Shown piece by piece: positions 55,583 through 64,000 of a stretch of DNA of 64,000 nt. Under the pieces are notes generated by a model that worked only from the letters and a program-made list of their open reading frames with translations, made no database searches and was not told the DNA's origin. Origin of the DNA: Siphonodentalium dalli. Its lineage: Eukaryota > Mollusca > Scaphopoda > Gadilida > Siphonodentaliidae. The position numbers were made by a program, and so were the translations under genes. Each line of letters starts with the position of its first letter. The stretch's first letter is position 1. The stretch lies in assembly GCA_032622095.1 (NCBI GenBank), contig CP136066.1:96429319-96493318 (forward strand). The letters run 5' to 3'.

Positions 55583-57100
55583 GTGTCGTTCCACACCAGG
55601 CGCGAGAGAGTGATTATAACGGCCGTTTTCTGACGTCCGTAGCAGTTCAAAAGCGCGATTTTTATGTTCACACCGCAAGCGACCGAATCGCTGACCACGA
55701 GGCGATCATAGCAGTGATTTTATGCTTCACCGAATTCTCGCTTTGTTGCAAACCAGCGAGATAATTGGACCGCTCTCAAATAGGGTGTTTATCCGACCGT
55801 ATTTGTTCTATTTGAGGACGAAACACTCATTTGTCGCCGCGATAATGGAGGACTTTAGCGAGAGGCTAATAATCGAAGTACAACGCCATGTGTGTCTGTA
55901 TGACACGTGTGTGTGTCTGTGTGACTGTGTGTGTCTGTGTGACTGTATGTATGTATGTATGCCATGTGTGTCTGTATGACTGTATGTCTCTATGACCAAA
56001 TAATTAAACCATTTATTTTTGTGATTTTTCGTGACTGAAATTCCACGTACCTTAGATTACTATACTCAGTTTATTCCTTGTAAAGAACTAAAATCATGGA
56101 CCGTTTAATCTGCTCCATTGGTTGGTGAATTATATTTTGATATAATCAGGGGAAATGATAAAGAATATAACGAGGCTAGTTCATTCCAAAAGACGTTGCG
56201 TTAAACATGGGACAATGCATTCATCAACTAATAATAATCGCGTATTACCGGGTGGTGCACTCTTATAACTAATGTGTAGAAACGATTACACATCAAATGT
56301 GTAAACCCGGTTCAGTTTCATAGTCTGCTACATGACGGCGATATTGTTTGAGTATATTTTTTGGAATACAATCTACAGCGATCGTAGACAAGGAATGTAA
56401 GTTCAGAATTCCGACTTGTGAGTATATATATATAGTATTAATGATATATGAGGATTTATTTGTTAAAACTTTCATGAAGAATACTACTCTTACTCTTGTT
56501 TATATGAGTGTTGTAATACGTTAATACTAATCACGTGCAACCATGCCACGACCCTGGTTTGTTCATTTAAAACGAAAACTCACACGACAGAGCAAAATAT
56601 TACGTACCATTGTACGCCATGAAAGTTTTAACATATAAATCTCCATTTGTCATGAATACTATATACCCACAGTTCGAAATACTGAACTTACATTCTTATC
56701 TACGATATACATGTGTAAGAATTTACACAAAATGTGAAAGACATAGGTGTTGATTTTATGCACACCAGTGTGTATAAATGTGTATAAATTGACCCATTTA
56801 TTGTGTAAAATATGTTTAAGATAAAAAATGAATAATGGTTGTGTAGCAGGGCTACACATTGTGTGTAGAAACCCTACACATTAGTCATAAGAGTGTGGGT
56901 GGTGATATCCCCCATGCAGTCACCTGAGTCCTGACTCACCTGAAATTAGCGTACACACAGAATAATAACCTGACTATCGCGCGCGACGAAACGTTTCAAT
57001 CGCTTGCGGTGTGAACATAAAAATCGCGCGCTTTGAACTGCTACGGGCGTCAGAAAACGGCCGTTATAATCGCTCGCTCGCGCCCGGTGTGGAACGACCC
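55583..57100. mobile_element. TIR element with about 130-bp ends (TCGTTCCACACC) in the right palindrome arm
   Basis: The left end GTGTCGTTCCACACCAGGCG, then TATAACGGCCGTTTTCTGAC and TTTTTATGTTCACACCGCAA, is mirrored at 56965-57100 ending CCCGGTGTGGAACGACCC. The right flank is TTA; the left flank is TTT, so the 3-bp duplication has one mismatch. The left palindrome arm has the empty site (CAAAGTAAACTGTG, 48772-48785). A PIF/Harbinger-like element is the best guess. It carries another small element and a (TGTG)n/(TGTC)n patch (55897-55996). Confidence 0.72.
56250..56904. mobile_element. Small nested TIR element (CTCTTATAACTAATGTGTAG ends)
   Basis: GTGCACTCTTATAACTAATG then TGTAGAAAC at the left is mirrored by CTACACATTAGTCATAAGAG at the right. 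The interior repeats short CTACACAT / TGTGTAGAA pairs near 56840-56880. No coding content. Target duplication not determined. Confidence 0.55.
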
Positions 57101-57203
57101 TTACTTTGCAATTGCGCTTAGCAACAGCCATAGGTCAGTACGGTATATCGAATAAAAGGGGGCAAATAATCAACGATGATATATATACAAGAGGTTAACT
57201 ATT

Positions 57204-57352
57204 ATGGCTTTTGACTGAAAACGAGATTTATCATGAGTCGGTACAAGCAAATACCAATTTTCCACGAGCGGCTTGCCGCGAATGGAAAATCGATATTTGC
57301 TTGTAGGCCTAACCGCGAATGATAATGTGTTCAGTCAAAGGCCGTAGGTTTC
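57204..57352. repeat. Hairpin, about 150 bp
   Basis: GGCTTTTGACTGAAAACGAG and TGTTCAGTCAAAGGCCG pair, as do GTACAAGCAAATACCAATTT with ATCGATATTTGCTTGTAGGC and TTTTCCACGAGCGGC with GCCGCGAATGGAAAA. It lies in a segment (about 57165-57620) absent from the left palindrome arm. Confidence 0.7.
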
Positions 57353-57765
57353 CTTTATATTATTGTTGTCAGGCGATTGTTTTGCCGAATTAAATATAGA
57401 CGAAAACGAATCAGCTGATCCCCAACTGAATGACTCGTCTCTGGCTCATAGAAAAAAAAACACTACACGAAGCTCGATATCGCTCTGTAACGTGCATTCC
57501 CATCAGAGATCAGTACCATAGACTAAAATCTATGTCAGTGCGGACTATCACCATCTTAAAAGTAGATGACGCCATTTGCGTCATCGATAACAACGTAATG
57601 AACGCTAATGATACGAAAAGCAAATAACCCCAACATATTCCCCGATACAGTTACTAAATTGCTGTAGATTAAGGTAGTAGTACCTCCACTGAATAATGTT
57701 ACATGCGCACATTATTTTGTGTATATAATGTACATGTATGGGAAGCCAACTTGACATTTAATAAA

Positions 57766-58345
57766 TATTTAAGCTTAATCGCAATAAGGTATCTCTAATT
57801 GAGCTTAAGTGTAATAAGAATATTCCTTATTGCGCTTAAGCGCAATTAGAGATTCCTTATTGCACATGCCAAAGCGAAAAATAAGATTTTCTCTTATTGC
57901 CCTTAAGTGCAATTATATATTCTTTATTGCGCTTAATAAAATAAGGTCTTCTTTTATTGCGCTTCTTTTATTTCTTATTGAGCTTAAGCGAAATAAGACA
58001 ATCCTTATTGATCACCCCTCTGCAAATAGTAGAACCCGAATAGGCCTTCATGTGGACAGTCACCAGGTCACCAATAAATTCCTCCTATTGTACTATGGAA
58101 TACACCATTTAAATTACAGGGAGTTTATGTAATGTAGCTAATTGCGCTTAAGCGCAATAAGGAAGATTTTTAATTGCATATAAGCACAATTAGCTCTTAT
58201 TGCACTTAAGCACAATAAGAATATACATTATTGCGATTAAGTGCAATTAGAGACTTCTTTTTGCGCTTAAGCGCAATAAGATATTCCTTATTGCGCTTAA
58301 AACGCAATAAATTATTCATTATAGCGCTTAAGCCCAATTAGATAT
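57766..58345. repeat. Array of self-complementary TTATTGCGCTTAAGCGCAAT units
   Basis: About fifteen units, each close to the palindrome TTATTGCGCTTAAGCGCAAT (centre CTTAAG), spaced about 31 bp where regular (centres near 57801 and 57832) and separated by short AT-rich linkers such as AGATATTCC. A 140-bp unrelated segment (58010-58145) splits the array. Variants (GAGCTTAAGT, CACTTAAGCA) keep complementarity. It begins where the right arm of the giant palindrome ends. Confidence 0.88.
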
Positions 58346-58351
58346 TATCTT

Positions 58352-58962
58352 ATCATGCATAATCCGAATTAACGCTCGCAAATTACTATTTCCTTGGTTT
58401 CGGTGGTCAACAATATTTGAATAGAGTCGAGGAACCCACCCATCAAAGTTCAGAGTGATCAGATATCGATTTTTGAAATCTATTATTTTTCACCACCGAT
58501 AATGTTTAGTGGCCAAGTAAAAGGTTAACGAGAAGGCAGTCTCGGGCCAAATTGCGGATGAAGATGGATCACTCTAAGGCTCTCTAAAATCAAGTGTCTT
58601 TTTTGTGTCAGATAATTGACAAACCGCCAAAATTTCGGTGAACAAAATGTTGATAAATAACAGGTTTTGGGCCATTTTGTACTACAGTTGTCCGTGGTTA
58701 GCATTATTTTTCGGCAATTAATCGATTCTGATAACTGGAGCCGCATTAAAAAAAAAACGTTGTTATTGGAATCTGATGATATGGGGACCATCGAATAGGA
58801 TGATGATGATGATGATTGTTTATTTGTATAATATTTACAAGCTTATGACAATGGTGATAATAAACAAACAAAAATGATATTATACAGGAGCGACATGGCC
58901 CAGATGGGCCGTCTTCCTGTCGCCCCTACGTATATAAACATGAAGTGGCATTGAGTACCTTT
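58352..58962. mobile_element. Family B' MITE interrupted by a LINE tail
   Basis: Starts GCATAATCCGAATTAACGCT, continues with the same blocks as 15084-15440, and ends beyond the inserted LINE tail with TTGAGTACCTTTT (58952-58964). The interruption splits ATCGAATAGG from CATTGAGTACC. Confidence 0.65.
58799..58945 (-). mobile_element. LINE 3'-tail insertion (CR1/L2-like)
   Basis: On the minus strand it reads GGGGCGACAGGAAGACGGCC, a short A/T-rich stretch with AATAAACAAT, then an (ATC)n tail (58799-58816 on the plus strand). Short 3' remnant; the same hairpin pattern as the 394-760 repeat. Confidence 0.6.
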
Positions 58963-59239
58963 TTAGCTCAATTATTTATTAAATGTCAATTTGGCTTCCG
59001 ATATAGTTATACATGTATACATGTTGGTCTTTTTAATAAAGTACCTCAAGATATTACGGGAAAATTTAAAAAAAAGTATCGCATCAAAGTCAACACCAGT
59101 GACGTATGGAGGACCAAAAGGGTAATAATTATAACTTACTATTTTAAGTCTAACATAATATTTTAATTCTAATATTTTAATGCAAAGGGCGCGTACACAT
59201 GGCCAGCAAGAAAATATCAGGTATGCCCCATGTGACTTA

Positions 59240-60825
59240 GGTGACGTTCACACATAGCCGGTGAAGCCGTTACCCGGCGAACCCGTTAGCCGGCGAAGGT
59301 TGGGCAGAGTGTTTACACATCGCCGGCGAAGATACGCATATATTCATGTGTCTCCTTTACTTGTTAATAGTTTCCGTTATAGTTCTCACTGAACTGCAAT
59401 ATGATATTGCTGTACACCTGTAAACATCTAGCCGCTTCCTGTTAGAGATATGGTTGGGCAGTATAGTGATATGAAACTTTTTAGAAATGGAAATGCCGAA
59501 ATAATTAATATCCAACTCAAACTTTCAGGTATTGCTATTGGTAATTTTATAGATATTTAAAAAACATTGTTAATGGTTTGTTTGGGTTCACATACAGCTT
59601 GTGAAGTGAGTGTCGCACCAAAGGCATGGCCATTGTCAGTTTTGAGATCTTTTCGTCGCATACATCTACAAATTGGTGTCTAATCATTCGGATTGGATTT
59701 TATATTATATATATAAATTTCAACATCGCGAATCAAATGTGACACATTTTCCGTTTGCACATACAATAAAATATGTTTTTCATTTTACTCGGGCGTTCAC
59801 CATGTCCATGTATATAGGGCCGTGGCGATGGGGGTGTTTCATCCCAACTTTAATCAAAATATTCAAAAGCTGGAAATTTCATACCTGATACGGCAATAGT
59901 TGGACATTTGACATCAGCAATATGTTGAAATTGTTCTCGTAGTTTTATTTTCAACAATTTGTTATTGGTGATTTCTTTAGGCAACATTTGCTTATTTTTT
60001 TTACCAAATTGTTGGACTGAAATGACCATCAGTTGGAAATGATCCAGCCTTATTAGAGGTGCGTCAAGTTTGGAAAATGTCCAACAATTGGAAATCTTAA
60101 GGCTGGATGCTAGGATTTTGCAATTTTCAGGGTTCAGATTAAAAAAAATTCTCACACCTGGCCATAACCACGGTCGGTCGATAAATTCCAAAGATGAACA
60201 GTCCCACACCTCCAAATCAGACCCTCTAGACCCGTCCCTGTGTAAATATGTCCACGGCGCACTCAGATTTAGATTATTGAACTAATTGTCCATTAAGTTT
60301 GAATCCACGGAAACGTGCCATCCCATTTCTTCCATATATATATATGGACATACATGTACATGAATTAATTCCCTCGAATGCGCAACAAATGTACAATGCA
60401 CATGCAGAGTACGTGTACCATCATCGGTTAGTATTTATAATAATAGCTTATAACCAAGGTGCGTGACCACCTACCTGACAGCTGATTAGAGACAATCAAA
60501 CTGACACACTGACCAATATATACACAGGTGAAAAGCGGGCTGGTCTATCAGCGATTGCACAATAATATTGTTCGAGTTAATTGTTGAAAGGAAATCACCC
60601 ATGACGGCATGACCCCAGATAAACATCTAACTTAACCGCAGAGCGAATTAGAATCCATAAGACACTCGGGTGCTTGTACTAAATCATTTTATCCAAAAGT
60701 TGAAAACCGTATAGCTGACTATCCGGATAGCCGTAATTCTTATCCGGCGAAGTATAAACACTCTATTGTTATCGCTGCCGGCTAAAGCGAATGCGATCTT
60801 CGCCGGGTAATGTATAAACACCCCC
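59240..60825. mobile_element. PIF/Harbinger-like element, TSD TTA, carrying family C copy 4
   Basis: The left end GGTGACGTTCACACATAGCC then CCCGGCGAA repeats; the right end on the other strand GGGGGTGTTTATACATTACC then CGGCGAAGATCGC. TTA at 59237-59239 and 60826-60828. TIRs of about 100 bp are diverged and internally repetitive (CCGGCGAA). It contains 59817-60240 (family C, internally deleted). No transposase. Confidence 0.7.
59817..60240. repeat. Family C repeat copy 4, internally deleted
   Basis: Starts GGGCCGTGGCGATGGGGGTG and ends ACCCTCTAGACCCGTCCCTG. About 0.42 kb against 1.0-1.1 kb for full copies; the middle is shortened at about 60100-60200. Confidence 0.75.
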
Positions 60826-60851
60826 TTACTTGACCAATGAAATAAATAATA

Positions 60852-62654
60852 GAGACCTTTCGCATCCTCACGTTTACGATTACGAATACGGATAGCTATT
60901 CGTAGTCGTAAGTCTATCCGTATGGCCAAAAAGTCCTTTCGCAAAACGATTACGCTTAAGAGTTTTGACGAACACGTACGACCATTATTTCGTACCACTT
61001 TTACAACTCAAAGCGTGTGTTTGGTATACAGTCCCTTAATACTTCACTTATCGAAGTTATCGTCTCATTTGTAACAATGCGATAATTATGACCTGTTAAT
61101 GTTGTCAATAATTCGACCAGTCACGACCTACGACCCGGGATTCTCGTGATATATTGTGGCAATACAGGTATAAATGCCAGATCATATGTGGTGGAAATTC
61201 AGCTATAGTTGTTAGCATGGATGACCAGATAGACGTTATGATGATGGGGAAGAGGAGTTCCTGAATTTGGACCTCACAACCACGACGCCATCGTGCAAGC
61301 CCCTTCAAGTCCGCGATTGATTTCAATGCGATTTCGGCTTCACCTCTTTGGGTATAGGAAATCCGACATAAGGTTGGCGAGCTCGCTGGTGTGCATCACT
61401 TCTGATTTGTTACTGCCAAATCGAAACAAAGTTGACACGGTAGAAGCGATGTTCATCAAGTTGCTTTTTTGTCAGATATTTGACAAACCGGCCAAATTTC
61501 GTTGAACAAAATGTTGATAAATAACAGGTTTTGTGCAATTTTATAATATAGTTGACTGTGATTAGCATTAATTTTGAGCAATTAATTGAATCTGATAACA
61601 GAAGCGGCATTTCACAAAAATTGTTGTTGTAATCTGATGATATGGGGACATCCAATCGGGTTGAGTACCTTTAACTGCGCATTTGTGCGTGTTTTTTAAA
61701 TTAAAAATAAATGCAAAGAACAAACCTGACAGAGACTGCTGAGCTCTGGTGATGTCGGTGGGTGTGCCAAATATTCTTTTAGTTATGGTTCAGGAGCAGA
61801 AATCACTACTTACCAGTTGAATCGGGATCCAGGGTAGGTTCAGATTACTCAGACAGAGTACTGTATGTAACTTAGAACTCGGTTATAAATTCCATGTAAT
61901 TGTAAAATCGGTTATGAATTCCATGTAATTTTAAAATGCCCTGCATTACAGACCCTACGAGAGAGATATATAAAACCCAACTTCTACCGGAAACCGAATA
62001 TTAAATTGAATGAACTATTCAATTCGGGAAAGGGGAAGAGAACACAAAATCTTTCACTATTCATTAATAGGGTTATGCCATTCTTTATGCTCTCCTGATG
62101 CATTCTATAACTGCACACATTACGACACCACCATGGGTTGTTGAATTAAATAATTGTTAAATTTCACTATATATTGTGTACTATATCTTGCACATAATAA
62201 TCACTCAAAACTCCTCATGCATCGCACACTATAATATACTGTATTTTTGGCGACTGGTGTCATAGTGCACTCGATCCTCTTACTGTAAAGTGTTCTGTCG
62301 GAGCCAGCGATGGCTATCCGTTGTGAATAGCGATCTTATTTCGCGGGAAGCTCGTGATTCACGACGACGAGTACAGTGATTGACAATCTAAACAGAATAT
62401 CGAGGTCGTAGCTCAATACAACTGGATGGTTTACATGATATACAGTTATTATACACATACAGTCTCGAACTGAGTAAAGTGATATATTGCAGAAAATAAA
62501 TTTCAGGTGTTATTTGAGCTTATTAGAAACCATGAAATCGTAACCGTTATTACGGATAGTAAAATACGAGAACGATTAGAAAGTACACAAAGGTTGGTGA
62601 CGTAGTACGCTATCCGTATCCGTAATCGTAAACGTGAGTTTTGCGAAAGGTCTC
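60852..62654. mobile_element. 1.8-kb TIR element (GAGACCTTTCGCA ends), TSD TAATA
   Basis: The left end GAGACCTTTCGCATCCTCAC then GTTTACGATTACGAATACGG is mirrored by CCGTATCCGTAATCGTAAAC then GCGAAAGGTCTC at the right. TAATA lies outside both (60847-60851 and 62655-62659). About 45-bp TIR. It carries a truncated family B' fragment (61447-61672) ending TTGAGTACCTTTAA. No transposase; superfamily unassigned from a 5-bp duplication. Confidence 0.75.
61447..61672. mobile_element. Family B' MITE fragment (3' half)
   Basis: Blocks TTGTCAGATATTTGACAAAC, GTTGATAAATAACAGGTTTT, GATGATATGGGGACATCCAA and the end GGGTTGAGTACCT followed by TTAA. The left half is missing. Confidence 0.75.
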
Positions 62655-62903
62655 TAATACCGGAAAATATCCGACGAAGGCAGCGCGCTGATATTGTATC
62701 GCCAATTGGTGATATGTGTTCACCTTGATAGGTGGCCATCAGTATCCGCTAACTAATCTCTCAGGGATATGATCGTAACAATTCAAGCACTCGAGTTATG
62801 ATCCATCAATAGTATCGTCTGTTTCAACATCCTACGTATTTCCATTTTACATTGGTTGTCAGAACCGCTGATGTATTATATATACATGTATATACGTGTG
62901 TAC

Positions 62904-63915
62904 AGAGACGCGACGACAGGGGGGGGGCTTGGGGTGTCTCACCCACCAACTTTGGTCAATATTTTCAACAGTTGGACATTTCATACGTGCCAAAACATTA
63001 GTTTGAAATTTCACACCAACAATAGGTTGAAAATGTTCTTGTAGTTTGATTTTCAAAAAGTTTCTTGGGGGAATTAATTGTTTTTGGACCAATATTTGCA
63101 TATTTTCCTATTTTTGGTAAAAAATTTGGTCTGAAATGGTCATCAGTTGGAAACTTTCCAACCTCAGTGGGGTGACAGGTTGGAAATTTCCAACACTTTG
63201 AAGCTTGTGTCCTGGTCCCTCCCCCGTGGCCAGTCAAAAGTCAAAAACTGCTAGTTAATTTAAGAAAACAATATTGTCATACATTTGGTCAACATTGTCA
63301 TTGGAATTGTCATCAGATGTAAATTTTCCAACCTAAGTGGGGTGTCAGGTTTGAAATTTCCAACTCTAGGAATGATTGAGGCTAGTCTAGATGGTAGGAT
63401 TGTACGGCAGCGTAGAACCGCCACCTCCTCTTTTGTTACTAACTTGATTAAACAAGTTACTAACTTGTTTAATCAAGTTAGCTAACTTGTTTAATCAAGT
63501 TAGATAGCTTGTTTAATCAAGTTAGCTAACTTGATTAAACAAGTTACTAACTTGTTTTAACAAGTTAGCTAACTTGATTAATCAAGTTAGCTAACTGGAT
63601 TAAACAAGTTAGTAACTTGTTTAAACAAGTTAGCTAACTTGATTAAACAAGTTAGTAACTTGTTTAAACAAGTTAGTAACAAAAGAGGAGGTGGCGGTTC
63701 TACGCTGCCGTAGGATTGTGTGATTTTGGTTCAGATTACAAAATGTTCGCACACCGGGCCGAACCATGGTCTAATATTAGGCCTAAGAGCACTGATGTGC
63801 AAGGGGGTGCAAATGGAATTATGGAAAACTTGTGTTTGGTCTGATTCTGATTCAAGGGGGGGGGGGTGCAGTTAGAATTTCCCAATGTGGACACCCCCGA
63901 ACGGAAACCCTCTGC
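62904..63915. repeat. Family C repeat copy 3, carrying a palindromic array
   Basis: Starts GAGACGCGACGACAGGGGGG, ends AACGGAAACCCTCTGCG. Closely follows copy 1 (TTGGTCAATATTTTCAACAG, GGAATTAATTGTTTTTGGAC, GGGCCGAACCATGGTC). Interrupted at 63403-63712. Confidence 0.85.
63403..63712. mobile_element. Foldback element: TIRs enclosing an array of 22-bp palindromes
   Basis: TIR TACGGCAGCGTAGAACCGCC, then ACCTCCTCTTTTGTTAC, at the left; perfect complement at the right ending CGCTGCCGTA. Flanking GGATTG (63397-63402 and 63713-63718) is duplicated, or TAGGATTG if the terminal TA is not part of the element. Between the TIRs are about eleven units of the type TAACTTGTTTAATCAAGTTA, nearly every one self-complementary, joined by GC or GT. 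Family C copy 1 shows the uninterrupted site (CTAGGATTTTGCGA, 27187-27200). Confidence 0.9.
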
Positions 63916-64000
63916 GTGTATGGGGATGCTTTATAATTTGGTACCTCACATGCCTTGATTTAGTTGTTTTACTTTAATTTGGACTCTATGCATAGATGGC

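Larger units (their letters stand above)
48575..57760. mobile_element. 9.2-kb giant imperfect palindrome with nested insertions
   Basis: Left arm: 48575-49122 and 49681-49880. Right arm, reading inwards: 57760-57620, 57160-57101, 55572-55311, 55050-54926, 54459-54330. Matching blocks include CAGTGGAGGTA, GTAACTGTGTCGGGGAATAT, ACTGACCTA, GGCGCGAAACTGGTAATTA, TTTTCAACGATGAATACTG, CGAACATACAGGGCGGGAAT, CGGTTGACGCTAGA and TTGAAAATTGCTCGGTCGAC. The arms are 80-90 percent alike by eye once insertions are excluded. The spacer (49.9-54.3 kb) holds a modular repeat array and unassigned sequence. No transposase recognised. Its outer edge abuts a 320-bp repeat on the left and a palindromic array on the right. 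Confidence 0.75.

Noticed and set aside
57766-58345. CRISPR-like array of palindromic repeats
   Set aside because: The sequence is eukaryotic, linkers are not unique spacers of constant length, and there are no cas genes.
1-64000. tRNA, rRNA or snRNA genes
   Set aside because: I looked for cloverleaf B-box-like GGTTCGAATCC and conserved rRNA segments and found none convincing.

Overview
The window is eukaryotic and repeat-dominated. Its only recognisable host gene is split by introns with GT-AG junctions. Almost everything else is transposable-element sequence: non-LTR retrotransposons, TIR transposons and MITEs, and modular tandem repeats ending in GACAGACGGACGG-type tails. The TRAF family and this repeat style suggest a lophotrochozoan, most likely a marine mollusc; that is an inference, with no marker gene to confirm it.

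1-16.6 kb (minus strand) carries the 5' half of a TRAF-type gene. Four phase-0 exons (16340-16614, 9399-9503, 8548-8718, 2098-2178) encode a RING finger and TRAF zinc fingers, 208 codons in all. The C-terminal coiled coil and MATH domain would lie beyond position 1. Its introns hold hairpin MITEs, a 1.27-kb GGCC-ended element with a 0.38-kb MITE inside it, a DIRS-like RNase H relic, a modular repeat, and a 165-bp tandem array flanked by inverted arms.

17-26 kb holds two modular arrays flanking a 2.3-kb palindrome, then a three-level nest of TIR elements (20854-24498 contains 21099-22510, which contains 21263-21679). 26.5-29.1 kb is a TIR-like composite with a 6-bp target duplication, holding a 1.1-kb repeat and a 5'-truncated LINE relic. 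29.2-36.4 kb is a minus-strand LINE with an intact 1196-aa ORF2 (APE endonuclease, reverse transcriptase, CCHC) and an SGNH-hydrolase-like ORF1 interrupted by a 1.39-kb PIF/Harbinger-like element. 37-41 kb is another copy of the 1.1-kb repeat plus older repeats. 41.6-45.9 kb is a decayed plus-strand LINE carrying two insertions.

48.6-57.8 kb is a giant imperfect palindrome. Its arms carry different young insertions, so each arm supplies the empty site for the other. 57.8-58.3 kb and 63.4-63.7 kb are arrays of short self-complementary units. 59.2-62.7 kb contains two further TIR elements, each carrying older repeats.

The main interest is a self-contained record of transposition: reading frames that reclose across insertions, 3-bp TTA/TAA, TTAA and 8-bp duplications, and reciprocal empty sites. 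The two palindromic arrays and the giant palindrome are the strongest candidates for undescribed structures. I saw no tRNA, rRNA, CRISPR or operon-like arrangement.
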